Shown here: positions 1 to 7,541 of the stretch, piece by piece
Numbering within the stretch: position 1 is the first letter of the stretch
Layout of the letters: each line of letters begins with the position of its first letter
Origin: an uncultured Collinsella sp.
Lineage (GTDB): Bacteria > Actinomycetota > Coriobacteriia > Coriobacteriales > Coriobacteriaceae
DNA: 64,000 bases
Assembly: GCA_958415665.1 (NCBI GenBank)
Contig: CATYZK010000007.1
Span: 17,365 to 81,364, forward strand
Direction: 5' to 3'
Translations under genes and position numbers: made by a program
Notes under the pieces: model-generated
The model's input: only the letters and a program-made list of their open reading frames with translations
The model's database searches: none
Told to the model about the DNA's origin: nothing

Positions 1-999
1 TATCTGGAGAAAGCCGTGGGCGAGCCGGTAAAGATTATTGATCGCACAGCACTGATCTTGGATATCTTTGGCCTGCATGCTCAGACGCGTGAGGGACGCC
101 TGCAGGTACAGCTGGCACAGCTTCAATATTTGTTGCCTCGCCTGCGTGGCATGTGGAGCCATCTCGCCAAGGAGCAGACGCGCGGCGGCATCGGCTCACG
201 TTTTGGTCAGGGCGAAAGTCAGCTCGAGGTCGACCGTCGCCTCATTCGTAATAAGATCGCTGCGCTTCGTCGTGAGCTCAAGCAGGTTGAACAGCGTCGC
301 GATGTTCAATCCAAGAGTCGCATTGAGTCACCGGCGTTTCGCGTCGCGTTGGCCGGTTATACCAATGCCGGTAAATCGACGTTGCTCAATCGTCTGACCG
401 GCTCTACGGTACTTTCGCAGGACAAGCTGTTTGCTACGCTCGACCCGACGACGCGTTCGTATCGTCTGCCCGGCGGTCGCGGCATGACGATTACCGATAC
501 CGTCGGCTTTATTCAAAAGCTGCCGCATGGTCTGGTCGACGCCTTTAAATCGACGCTGTCCGAGGTTTTGGGTGCCGATCTAATTCTCAAAGTCGTAGAT
601 GCGTCTGACGAGGACTATGAGCGGCAGCTGGAGGCTGTCGACCGCGTGCTTGATGAGATCGGCGCCGGAGAGCGTTTAACGCTGACCGTATTCAATAAAA
701 TCGATCTTCTCGATAGCGTCGATCGATTGAGTTTCCGTCGTCGCTATCCGGAGGCCGTTCTGTTCTCGGCCCAAACGGGCGAGGGGCTCGACGATCTCGT
801 TGACCGGATTGCTCGCGAGGCAGCTGCCACCGATGTGTTGCTCTCCGCTGATATCCCGTATCGCGAGGGCGCTCTCATCACGCTGGTGCATGAGCAGGGA
901 ACCCTTCTGCATGAGGAATATCTCGAGGACGGCGCTCGCATTGTGGCGAAGTTGCCGGCCCGAATCGCGCCGCGTCTTGAGCGCTATCGTACGGAATAA
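1..999 (+). CDS. hflX: GTPase HflX (5' end outside window)
   Basis: Ribosome-associated GTPase that splits or rescues stalled 70S ribosomes. The frame is open from base 1, so the N-terminal part lies outside the window; the first visible residues belong to the HflX N-domain (DRTALILDIFGLHAQTREG). A long helical linker follows, then the G domain with P-loop GYTNAGKST (bases 358-384), switch region DTVGF and specificity motif NKID. The C-terminal subdomain is complete and stops at 997-999. The convergent gene on the other strand ends inside its last codons (984), so the two 3' ends overlap by 16 bp. Confidence 0.95.
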   Translation, partial: YLEKAVGEPVKIIDRTALILDIFGLHAQTREGRLQVQLAQLQYLLPRLRGMWSHLAKEQTRGGIGSRFGQGESQLEVDRRLIRNKIAALRRELKQVEQRRDVQSKSRIESPAFRVALAGYTNAGKSTLLNRLTGSTVLSQDKLFATLDPTTRSYRLPGGRGMTITDTVGFIQKLPHGLVDAFKSTLSEVLGADLILKVVDASDEDYERQLEAVDRVLDEIGAGERLTLTVFNKIDLLDSVDRLSFRRRYPEAVLFSAQTGEGLDDLVDRIAREAAATDVLLSADIPYREGALITLVHEQGTLLHEEYLEDGARIVAKLPARIAPRLERYRTE

Positions 1000-1688
1000 A
1001 CGAGTTCTAGTACGCCTAGGATGACAGGCTGATGCAGCAGATAAAAGGGGAGTGCATGGCGTCCAAGGCTGGCGAGCGCCGGCAGGGGGTTGGCGTAGGC
1101 CCAGCTAGGGACGGTCTTATTGATTCCCTGCGCTATGTGTGCGGCGAAGTATCCTGCAAGATACATAAAGATAAACGGGATGATGGGGTAGTAGTCACCT
1201 GATACAAACCCAGGGCTCGGAAATCCCAGCCACGCCAGGTAGGGGACAGGGTAGATCGTTTTGGGGATGCTCCAGGTGAGGGCGAACAACACAAGGCATA
1301 GGGGCATTCCCCATCTCGCCGGTATCTTCTTAAGGACGGGATCGGTCAACGCCACGATGCCGGTACATGCGGCCATGCAGTAGATGATGCCAAAATTTAC
1401 CGAATCGTCGACTGAGACAAGTGTTGTTGCCAACCAGACGACGAGTGCTGCTAAGGCGTATTTGGCGGCACGTTTGATATTGTTGCGCGAAAGGGTGCAC
1501 ATCCAACCCGCGATAAGCAAAAATACCCAGCTGATGCTGGCGCGCCAGATGTCTTGAAAGACTGGCTGGGTAAACCAAGGCATATTCCAGCCGTACAGGT
1601 AGGCGAGATCATAGCAAGCGTGAAAACCTGCCATAGAAATCATCGTAAACCCGCGGACGGTATCAAAGATGGTGATGCGTTTTTGCAT
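984..1688 (-). CDS. DUF1624 / heparan-alpha-glucosaminide N-acetyltransferase-like membrane protein
   Basis: A 234-residue polytopic membrane protein. The N-terminus (RITIFDTVRGFTMISMAGFH) is the family signature, in which a conserved R-G-F/D-motif leads into the first membrane segment with a histidine. About seven hydrophobic segments follow, and the C-terminus ends in the family's LGRHALPFYLLHQPV motif. Relatives are thought to move acyl groups across the membrane onto sugars or other acceptors; the substrate here is unknown. Its ATG (1688) overlaps the last base of the lexA stop codon, so it is probably co-transcribed with and translationally coupled to lexA, which suggests weak SOS control. 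Confidence 0.8.
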   Translation of the reverse strand: MQKRITIFDTVRGFTMISMAGFHACYDLAYLYGWNMPWFTQPVFQDIWRASISWVFLLIAGWMCTLSRNNIKRAAKYALAALVVWLATTLVSVDDSVNFGIIYCMAACTGIVALTDPVLKKIPARWGMPLCLVLFALTWSIPKTIYPVPYLAWLGFPSPGFVSGDYYPIIPFIFMYLAGYFAAHIAQGINKTVPSWAYANPLPALASLGRHALPFYLLHQPVILGVLELVYSVR

Positions 1689-2332
1689 TACGAGAACCGG
1701 CGCATTAAACCGACAACTTTACCCAAAATAACGGGGTTCGTCGCATAGATGGGCTCCATAGTGTCGTTCTCGGGCTGCAAGCGCACGCGCCCCTGCTCCT
1801 TGTAGAACGTCTTGACGGTCGCTGAACCATCAATCATGGCCACGACAATTTCGCCGTTCATGGCACTCTTTTGTTCACGGACGATGATGTAATCGCCATT
1901 GAAAATGCCGACATTGATCATTGAGCTCCCATGCACCTCAAGGATAAAGGAACCCTGATCAGTCGCGATTTCGGTCGGGATAGTAAAAGTGTCTTCGATA
2001 TTCTGCTCGGCCAGAATGGGAATCCCAGCCGCGACGCGACCAACGAGCGGCAGCGAGACCGTTCCGCGAGGTGCGGTGGGCTCATCAGATTTAGAAATTG
2101 AGACAGAGGAACCATCCTCGTTAAAGAGTTCCAGGGCGCGCGGTTTGGTGGCATCGCGCTTGAGTAGCCCGCGCGCCTCAAGGGCAGAGAGATGGGCGTG
2201 CACGGTGCTGGGGGAGGAAAGGCCCACGGCAGAAGCCATCTCGCGCACGCTGGGCGGATAACCCTTCTCCTGCTGATATTCCTTGATGAAGTCGTAAATT
2301 TGCTGCTGACGCTTGGTAATTTTGCGAGCCAT
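1688..2332 (-). CDS. lexA: SOS repressor LexA
   Basis: Repressor and self-cleaving serine protease of the SOS regulon, 214 residues. The N-terminal winged helix (ITKRQQQIYDFIKEY, then VREMASAVGLSSPSTVHAHL) binds DNA. The cleavage site is the Ala-Gly of GRVAAGIP. The catalytic Ser lies in GSSMINVG and the Lys in ATVKTFYK. The open frame reaches 2437, but the start at 2332 is preferred: it gives the canonical MARKITKRQQ terminus and has an AGAGGA ribosome site 8 bases upstream, whereas the longer frame would run through the operator region. Three LexA boxes lie just upstream (2356-2425), so the gene is autoregulated. Confidence 0.97.
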   Translation of the reverse strand: MARKITKRQQQIYDFIKEYQQEKGYPPSVREMASAVGLSSPSTVHAHLSALEARGLLKRDATKPRALELFNEDGSSVSISKSDEPTAPRGTVSLPLVGRVAAGIPILAEQNIEDTFTIPTEIATDQGSFILEVHGSSMINVGIFNGDYIIVREQKSAMNGEIVVAMIDGSATVKTFYKEQGRVRLQPENDTMEPIYATNPVILGKVVGLMRRFS

Positions 2333-2355
2333 CAGGGCATCCTCTCTACCCATGT

Positions 2356-2369
2356 CAAACAAATGTTCG
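2356..2369. promoter_or_regulatory. LexA (SOS) box 1, lexA-proximal
   Basis: CAAACAAATGTTCG matches the Gram-positive/actinobacterial SOS box CGAACnnnnGTTCG with one mismatch (A for G at position 2). It is the nearest box to the lexA start, 24 bp upstream of it, where it would block lexA transcription. Confidence 0.7.
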
Positions 2370-2377
2370 AATTTTGC

Positions 2378-2405
2378 TTGACAGGAACAACTGTTCGAAG
2401 ATAAT
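2378..2405 (+). promoter_or_regulatory. Sigma-70 promoter for the LysM division suppressor
   Basis: A perfect -35 TTGACA (2378-2383) is followed after 16 bp by GATAAT (2400-2405). It reads toward the LysM gene at 2493. LexA box 2 fills the spacer and box 3 covers the start-point region, so a bound repressor would occlude polymerase completely. Confidence 0.8.
2384..2397. promoter_or_regulatory. LexA (SOS) box 2, inside promoter spacer
   Basis: GGAACAACTGTTCG fits CGAACnnnnGTTCG with one mismatch at the first base. It sits exactly between the -35 and -10 elements of the divergent LysM gene. Confidence 0.85.
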
Positions 2406-2411
2406 AATAAC

Positions 2412-2425
2412 CGAACATTCGTTCT
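2412..2425. promoter_or_regulatory. LexA (SOS) box 3
   Basis: CGAACATTCGTTCT fits CGAACnnnnGTTCG with one mismatch at the last base. It lies directly downstream of the -10 of the LysM gene. The boxes are spaced by 28 bp centre to centre (boxes 1-2 and 2-3), close to an integral number of helical turns, so the dimers probably lie on one face of the DNA. Confidence 0.85.
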
Positions 2426-2492
2426 CGCGCTAGACATTTTTGTCCGCGCGGCTTGATAAAACTGTTCTCAGCAAAACACGCGAGAGGAGAAC

Positions 2493-2945
2493 ATGATGAA
2501 CGCAACGAATATGGTCCAGGGAAACCTCGCCCTTAAGCTCGAGACGCCTGCAGAACCCACTTTTACGGTTGTTCAGGGTGGCCGCTCCGGCATTCAGCCT
2601 TTGACCGTAAAGCCTGCTCGCAATCAGCAGGCTGTAGTCGCGCCGGCCCACGTTGCCCTCAAGGTTCCGACGATTGTCGCCGTCGCCGTTGCGCTTACGC
2701 TCTTCTTTGTCCTCGCTACGTCGGTCTTTAACGCTCGTCACGCTGCGTATGCCGAGTCCGTTTCCAACATTACCTACGAGACTATTCGCGTTCAGCCTGG
2801 CGATTCTCTTTGGTCGCTTGCCGAGGAATATCCAATCGAAGGCCTTTCCACGCAAGAGACTTCCGACATGATCCGTAACGTCAATCATCTGGAGCATGGT
2901 TCGCTCGCCGCCGGTGCGCATCTTAAGGTTCCCGCTCGTTCGTAA
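2493..2945 (+). CDS. LysM-domain SOS cell-division suppressor (YneA-like)
   Basis: A 150-residue protein with an N-terminal cytoplasmic stretch (about 1-58), one membrane segment (about 60-80, VAVAVALTLFFVLA) and an extracytoplasmic LysM domain (IRVQPGDSLWSLAEEY to LKVPARS). The topology and the position divergent from lexA and next to nrdR are those of the YneA/DivS/ChiZ-type inhibitors, which delay septation during DNA damage. The start at 2493 follows a GAGAGGAG ribosome site. Expression should be tightly SOS-controlled from the promoter at 2378-2405. Function is inferred from architecture and position, since these proteins share little sequence beyond LysM. Confidence 0.85.
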   Translation: MMNATNMVQGNLALKLETPAEPTFTVVQGGRSGIQPLTVKPARNQQAVVAPAHVALKVPTIVAVAVALTLFFVLATSVFNARHAAYAESVSNITYETIRVQPGDSLWSLAEEYPIEGLSTQETSDMIRNVNHLEHGSLAAGAHLKVPARS

Positions 2946-2958
2946 TCATTATCGCGCT

Positions 2959-3002
2959 GCGCATGGTACCCTTGTTATCGTTTAAGAGGAGGTACCATGC
3001 GC
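2959..3002 (+). promoter_or_regulatory. Hairpin enclosing the nrdR ribosome site and start codon
   Basis: Perfect 12-bp inverted arms, GCGCATGGTACC (2959-2970) and GGTACCATGCGC (2991-3002), flank a 20-base loop that carries the AGAGGA ribosome site. The right arm contains the nrdR ATG (2997). In mRNA this would place the start codon in a stem and the Shine-Dalgarno at its edge, which suggests translational control; it may instead be a DNA-binding palindrome. Confidence 0.6.
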
Positions 3003-3440
3003 TGTCCCAAATGCGGCAAGGCACATACCCGCGTCGTTGATTCCCGTATGCAGGAGTCAAATAACACCATTAAGCGTCGTCGCGAATGTTGCTCGTGTAG
3101 CTACCGCTTTACAACGTTTGAGCGATGTGAAGACCCAATCGAGGTCATTAAGTCAGACGGAACCAAGCAGCGGTTCGATCGCAATAAACTGCTCGTCGGC
3201 TTGATGCGCGCCACCATCAAGCGCGATATCGACACTAAGAAGCTCAATGAGATTATCGACGACATCGAGGTTGAGCTGCGCTCTCGCACACTGACGGCCG
3301 TCACGTCCCATGAGTTGGGTGACATGGTGCTCAAGCGCTTGGCCAAGATCGACAAAGTGGCCTACATTCGCTTTGCCTCGGTCTACCGCGATTTCAAAGA
3401 CGTCGATGAGTTTCTGCAAGAGCTCGACAAGCTAAGGTGA
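2997..3440 (+). CDS. nrdR: Transcriptional repressor NrdR
   Basis: Zinc-ribbon and ATP-cone repressor of ribonucleotide reductase genes, 147 residues, normal length. The zinc ribbon uses Cys3, Cys6, Cys31 and Cys34 (MRCPKCG... and ECCSC), followed by the family's RFTTFER. The ATP cone (about 46-136) contains [16 protein letters not shown] and the terminal [13 protein letters not shown]. It senses ATP/dATP to adjust dNTP supply. Position after the SOS division suppressor and before dut groups DNA-damage and nucleotide-pool functions. An inverted repeat spans its start codon. Confidence 0.97.
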   Translation: MRCPKCGKAHTRVVDSRMQESNNTIKRRRECCSCSYRFTTFERCEDPIEVIKSDGTKQRFDRNKLLVGLMRATIKRDIDTKKLNEIIDDIEVELRSRTLTAVTSHELGDMVLKRLAKIDKVAYIRFASVYRDFKDVDEFLQELDKLR

Positions 3441-3444
3441 TTCC

Positions 3445-3888
3445 ATGTCCAACATTACCGTCAACATAAAGCGTCTCGACCCCACCGTCGAGCTTCCCAA
3501 ATACGCTCACCCCACAGACGCCGGTCTGGACCTACGTTCTAACGAGGACTGCGTTCTGAAGCCCTTTGAGCGCCGTCTGGTCTCCACGGGCCTGGCCATC
3601 GCTCTGCCCGACGGCTACGCCGGCTTCGTCCAGCCCCGCAGCGGCCTGGCCATCAAACAAGGCCTGTCTATAGTCAACACGCCCGGCCTCATTGACGCCC
3701 ACTACCGAGGCGAACTCAAAGTCATCCTCATCAACCTAGATCCCACCAACAACATCCAAATCAACAAAGGCGACCGCATAGCCCAACTAGTCATCCAAGA
3801 AGTCCCTACCGTCAACCTCGTAGAAGTAGAAGAACTAGACAAAACCGACCGAGGAACCGGAGGCTTCGGCTCCAGCGGCGTGGCTTAG
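3445..3888 (+). CDS. dut: dUTP diphosphatase
   Basis: Trimeric dUTPase, 147 residues, which hydrolyses dUTP to dUMP and keeps uracil out of DNA. All five motifs are present: AGLDLRS (1), [13 protein letters not shown] (2), [13 protein letters not shown] (3), GDRIAQLVI (4) and the glycine-rich [10 protein letters not shown] (5). It starts 4 bases after the nrdR stop and is almost certainly in the same transcript. The 3' half shows a marked change in codon use towards A-ending and ATA/CTA codons compared with the first half. Confidence 0.97.
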   Translation: MSNITVNIKRLDPTVELPKYAHPTDAGLDLRSNEDCVLKPFERRLVSTGLAIALPDGYAGFVQPRSGLAIKQGLSIVNTPGLIDAHYRGELKVILINLDPTNNIQINKGDRIAQLVIQEVPTVNLVEVEELDKTDRGTGGFGSSGVA

Positions 3889-3920
3889 TCTATTTTGCTG
3901 ATCGGCATGTTCTAATGTCC

Positions 3921-4020
3921 GCTCGCCCCTGGGGCCCCTATATATCATCCCGTGCTCAAACATTCTCGCTTCGCTGCGAAACTGCGCGCGGGACGATATA
4001 TAGGGCCCCCAGGGGTGAGC
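3921..4020. repeat. Long hairpin with conserved loop, copy 1
   Basis: Arms of 32 bp (3921-3952 and 3989-4020) pair with three imperfections, one of them a G-T wobble. The 36-base loop (3953-3988) starts TGCTCAAACATTCTCGCTTC and ends GAAACTGCGCG. The same loop, inverted and with a 9-base insertion, lies inside the second hairpin at 4220-4332. It stands directly after dut and may also stop transcription, but there is no clear T-run. Confidence 0.85.
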
Positions 4021-4094
4021 TGCGTTTACGTGTTCGCGATCAATAATAGCTTCCCATCAGAAGTTGAACGCCTTATTTAGAAGCTGTGTCTAAC

Positions 4095-4145
4095 AAGTAA
4101 TCCGATCTGACAAAGAGACAGCTCCTTTATCAGATCGGATTACTT
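4095..4145. repeat. 16-bp inverted repeat
   Basis: Perfect arms AAGTAATCCGATCTGA (4095-4110) and TCAGATCGGATTACTT (4130-4145) enclose 19 bases. A further GATTACTTG follows at 4149. It lies between the two long hairpins; the role is unknown. Outside these three hairpins the 3889-4345 stretch holds no gene that I can support. Confidence 0.75.
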
Positions 4146-4219
4146 TGATTACTTGTTTTCGAGTTCCCCTTCGCAGTTTTTAGTGGGGTAACTGATGTGG
4201 CTGCTAGTACGTACGTGTA

Positions 4220-4332
4220 GCCGTGACTCAGGCCGCCCACACATATCGTTCCACGCGCAGTTTCGCAGCGAGCGAAGCGAAGCGAGAATGTTTGAGCATG
4301 GAATGATATGTGTGGGCGGCCTGAGTCACGGC
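4220..4332. repeat. Long hairpin with conserved loop, copy 2
   Basis: Arms of 34 bp (4220-4253 and 4299-4332) pair with one G-T wobble. The 45-base loop (4254-4298) is the reverse complement of the loop of copy 1 apart from a 9-base GC-rich insertion. Arm sequences differ from copy 1 except near the loop (ATATC then two or three pyrimidines), yet pairing is kept. It ends 14 bp before the stop of the convergent glycosyltransferase gene. Confidence 0.85.
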
Positions 4333-4345
4333 GGACAGTCCGACG

Positions 4346-5647
4346 CTAACGTATGTGAGCCGGCTTGCCGCCCCAGTAGAAGCGGCAGAAGGCTCGTTTT
4401 CGTTTTTGGGGTTTACCTACGAGCTCCATCGTTGCGATGGCGATGTCTTCGGCTGCGTGGGGGCGGCGTAGTACTTCGCCGTTGATGAGCAGGGCTTTGA
4501 GTGACTCGGGGTGGTCGTGTAGGTGACGGAGCGTCACGATGAGCTCACGTGCCGTGGTGACGTGCATGCTGGCGCCCATGCCGGTGAGCATGGTGGTGTT
4601 GGCCTTTTCCTGGCCGTATGATTTTCCCAGTAGGATCATCGGCAAGTGTGCGCATAGGCACTCGGTAACGGTGAGTCCGCCTGATTTGAGAATAGCCAGA
4701 TCGCAGCCGTGCATGAGGGCCGCCATGTCGTCCACGTAGTCCAGAACTGTGACGTTTTCGAGCTTCATGGCATCGAAGAGCGTCTTGAGGCGAGTGGCGT
4801 ATTCCTTGTCCTTGCCAGGCAAAAAGACAAAGTGCATGTCCTCGAAGCTGCGAAGGAAGGGGAGCGTATGCTCCATCGCTGCGCGAAAGCGCACGTAGGG
4901 TTGCGGTAGGCTGGCGCCGGCCATCACCAACACAACGGTCTTGTCTACGGGAAGATTGAACTTACCCAGCTCGTCCTCACGTTGGTATTCGGTGTCGAAT
5001 CCGGCTCGAATGGGGATTCCCGTAATGCGGATCTTTGCCTCGGGAACCTTGCGCGGGCGCAGCGTTTCGGCCATAAATTCGTTAGCCACGCAGAACAGAT
5101 CGGTGTCCTTGTGGGGCCAAAAACCCTCCACTTCATAGTCCGTTGGCACGCAAATGACCGGATAATCGATACCCGTGATGACGCGGGCGCCCACAGCAAC
5201 ATTGGCTGCCGTAATGTGTGTTGCGACTACGGCTATGGGCCTGCGGGTACGGACATATTCGTTGAAGGCGGGGAACATGATTCGTGACCAAGCCGTACCG
5301 CCGCCCCAGAGCAGATGCCCTGTAAACGTATAACGCCAGGTCAGGTCATAAATCGGGCGCGTGGCTCCGGTAAAAGACGCCGCGGTCTTATTGCCGTCGA
5401 ATTTAATACGTCCAAAATCGAGGATATCGAGTACTTCAATTTCGATATCCTCAGGAATACCTTTGGTGCCACGGATAAGATCAAATGCCTGCGCGATGGC
5501 GTTAGCGGCGGCTTTGTGGCCCGATCCAACCGATGCGTGCACAATGGTTACGAGGGGCTTTTGTGCAGGTGCAACAGCCTTTTGCCGCGGTTGGGGAGTG
5601 GCTTGCATAGGCAGGGGAGCGTCATTGCTCGTCTGCGTTTGATTCAT
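4346..5647 (-). CDS. Processive diacylglycerol glycosyltransferase (MGDG synthase family)
   Basis: GT28-type glycosyltransferase of 433 residues resembling UgtP/MGDG synthase, which transfers hexose from a UDP-sugar to diacylglycerol on the inner membrane face. The N-terminal MGDG-synthase domain has VTIVHASVGSGHKAAANAIA (about 30-50). The C-terminal nucleotide-sugar site has ILKSGGLTVTECLCAHLPMI. The start at 5647 is chosen for its GGGGAG ribosome site; the open frame extends upstream across the trxB promoter and is not used. The first 30 residues are a low-complexity Gln/Pro/Ala tail. It is divergent from trxB. Confidence 0.88.
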   Translation of the reverse strand: MNQTQTSNDAPLPMQATPQPRQKAVAPAQKPLVTIVHASVGSGHKAAANAIAQAFDLIRGTKGIPEDIEIEVLDILDFGRIKFDGNKTAASFTGATRPIYDLTWRYTFTGHLLWGGGTAWSRIMFPAFNEYVRTRRPIAVVATHITAANVAVGARVITGIDYPVICVPTDYEVEGFWPHKDTDLFCVANEFMAETLRPRKVPEAKIRITGIPIRAGFDTEYQREDELGKFNLPVDKTVVLVMAGASLPQPYVRFRAAMEHTLPFLRSFEDMHFVFLPGKDKEYATRLKTLFDAMKLENVTVLDYVDDMAALMHGCDLAILKSGGLTVTECLCAHLPMILLGKSYGQEKANTTMLTGMGASMHVTTARELIVTLRHLHDHPESLKALLINGEVLRRPHAAEDIAIATMELVGKPQKRKRAFCRFYWGGKPAHIR

Positions 5648-5764
5648 CGACAACTCCCCTTCAGCTTTGTTACGCGATTTATCATTGTAGTGCATGAGTG
5701 TCATGTTCACGTAAATTTGGGTATGAGCGCAAAGAACGTCAATGTTTCGACGAGAGGACTCTTC

Positions 5765-6703
5765 ATGACTACCGATCAGCCGATCGATGTTGCGATTATC
5801 GGTGGCGGCCCTGCTGGCTATGCTGCCGCCATTTATGCTGCGCGCGCCAACCTGACGACGACTGTCCTTGAGCAGGGCATGTCGGGCGGACAGATCGCCA
5901 CGAGCAACGAGATTGAGAATTATCCTGGCATTCCGCTGCTGAGCGGTGCCGAACTTGGTGAGCGGTTCCAACAGCATGCTGAAGGCCTGGGGGCTCAGGT
6001 TGAATGGAGTATGGTGACGGGCGTCGATTACGATGCCGACGCGGCTCAATTTACCATCCATCATGATATGGGCGACACAGCGGCCAAGAGTGTCATTGCG
6101 TGCATGGGCGCCACGCCGCGTCCTGCGGGTTTTGTTGGCGAGGACACGTATCGCGGTCGTGGCGTTTCGTATTGCGCGACGTGTGACGGCATGTTCTTCC
6201 GTGGCAAGCAGGTCTTTGTGATCGGAGGCGGCAATTCGGCATGCGAGGAGGCGCTGTTCCTGTCCGACATTGCCAGCAACGTGACCATCGTGCTGCGTCG
6301 CGATCAGTTCCGTGCACCCGAGGGCGTTGTGAATAAGGTTCTTGCTAAGGACAATATTTCAGTTAGGTACCAAACTAGTATTGCTGAGCTTTCTGGTGAA
6401 GCGATGCCCACGACAATCACATTCAAGGACAATGCAACTGGCGAGACGCATGCCGAGTCCTTTGAACCTGGCTCATTTGGCATATTTGTCTTTACGGGGA
6501 CGCAACCACATACCGAGCTTGTTGAGCATCTAGTCGACCTGGCTCCCGACGGCGGTATTGTTACCGACGATTCGATGGCCACCCGTACGCCCGGCTTATT
6601 CGCAGCCGGCGATATCCGCTCCAAGCGTTTACGCCAGGTTGTGACCGCCGTTTCGGACGGAGCCATAGCGGCAACCAGCGCATACGCTTTCCTACGCGCA
6701 TAA
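5765..6703 (+). CDS. trxB: Thioredoxin-disulfide reductase
   Basis: FAD- and NADPH-dependent flavoenzyme of 312 residues that reduces thioredoxin. It shows the FAD site GGGPAGYAAAIYAARA near the N-terminus, the redox-active CATCDG, the NADPH site GGGNSACEEALFL, and the C-terminal FAD motif GLFAAGDIRSKRLRQV. The start at 5765 follows GAGAGGA; the longer open frame upstream overlaps the divergent glycosyltransferase and is an artefact. Length and motifs are complete. Confidence 0.97.
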   Translation: MTTDQPIDVAIIGGGPAGYAAAIYAARANLTTTVLEQGMSGGQIATSNEIENYPGIPLLSGAELGERFQQHAEGLGAQVEWSMVTGVDYDADAAQFTIHHDMGDTAAKSVIACMGATPRPAGFVGEDTYRGRGVSYCATCDGMFFRGKQVFVIGGGNSACEEALFLSDIASNVTIVLRRDQFRAPEGVVNKVLAKDNISVRYQTSIAELSGEAMPTTITFKDNATGETHAESFEPGSFGIFVFTGTQPHTELVEHLVDLAPDGGIVTDDSMATRTPGLFAAGDIRSKRLRQVVTAVSDGAIAATSAYAFLRA

Positions 6704-6856
6704 GTACGATAATATATCTTATGTAAGGTTGCTATCAATTAACTAAATGGCGGGACGATGCATCAGTGCGCTGTCCCGCTAATTTTCTTGCCGGCTATGT
6801 GGTATGCAAAACTAGATAATCTAGAATACAATATAGAAAATGAATGGAGGACCTTT

Positions 6857-7468
6857 ATGAACCACGCTAAATACGTTATTCCGATGTCCGATTCGTCGGT
6901 CAGCATTAAGCCCGAGGATATTCAGCCCACGGTGCTACCCGATGCATTCATTCAGTCCGATATCGTGCGTAAACTCAATACGTTGAGTCTGCCGCGCTAT
7001 AACCAGTTGCCCAATGTGACGCTCTACCGCGACCAGGTCATTGAGTATGTTGCGCTGTGGATGGAGCCGCTGTCCATTTGCGTTGAGCACCCTGTCATTA
7101 CGCCATCGATGATCAATAACTACGTGAAGGTCGGCCTGGTGCCTGCTCCGGTCAAAAAGCAATATGGCCGCGAGCAGATTGCCCGCCTGATCGCTATCTG
7201 CCTCTTTAAGCAGGTGTTACCTATTGCTGCGGTGCAGGCACTCTTTAACATTCAGCGTTTGAGCTACGATGCCCCGACGGCCTTCGATTATGTGGTCGAT
7301 CAGCTCGAGGCATCGATTCGTTCGGCGTTTTCCGTCGAGCAGACGCCGGTTCCCGATACGGCGCATCAGGTAACGCGTGAGTCGCTGCTTGTGCGCAGTG
7401 CGGTTTCATCCTTCGTTTCGAAGGCGTACCTGATGAGCTATCTAAAGTTTAATGGGTTTAATAGCTAG
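6857..7468 (+). CDS. DUF1836 domain protein
   Basis: A 203-residue cytoplasmic protein. The central region (LPRYNQLPNVTLYRDQVIEYV to MINNYVKVGLVPAPVKKQYGREQIARLIAI) is a DUF1836 domain, which resembles a MerR-type winged helix: the short sequence around MINNYVKVGLVPAP is like a MerR wing. A DNA-binding regulatory role is therefore likely but unproven. Start chosen at 6857 with TGGAGG six bases upstream. It is monocistronic and followed by a strong hairpin at 7481. Confidence 0.75.
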   Translation: MNHAKYVIPMSDSSVSIKPEDIQPTVLPDAFIQSDIVRKLNTLSLPRYNQLPNVTLYRDQVIEYVALWMEPLSICVEHPVITPSMINNYVKVGLVPAPVKKQYGREQIARLIAICLFKQVLPIAAVQALFNIQRLSYDAPTAFDYVVDQLEASIRSAFSVEQTPVPDTAHQVTRESLLVRSAVSSFVSKAYLMSYLKFNGFNS

Positions 7469-7480
7469 CCGACGTATAAA

Positions 7481-7528
7481 ACGGGCGGAGCAAAGGGTCA
7501 TCTGTCACTTTGCTCCGCCCGTATTTTA
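7481..7528. terminator. Bidirectional Rho-independent terminator
   Basis: Perfect 15-bp stem ACGGGCGGAGCAAAG / CTTTGCTCCGCCCGT (7481-7495, 7508-7522) with ATTTT after it on the plus strand and TTTTATA on the minus strand. It serves both the DUF1836 gene and the convergent degV-type gene. Confidence 0.9.
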
Positions 7529-7541
7529 GCTTGGTTGGACG

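Noticed and set aside
4195..4485. Possible small gene in the hairpin region after dut
   Set aside because: The frame is made of the hairpin arms and the antisense of the glycosyltransferase end; composition is not protein-like.
5315..5764. N-terminal extension of trxB by 150 codons
   Set aside because: It overlaps the divergent glycosyltransferase, has no reductase similarity, and the start at 5765 has a proper ribosome site.
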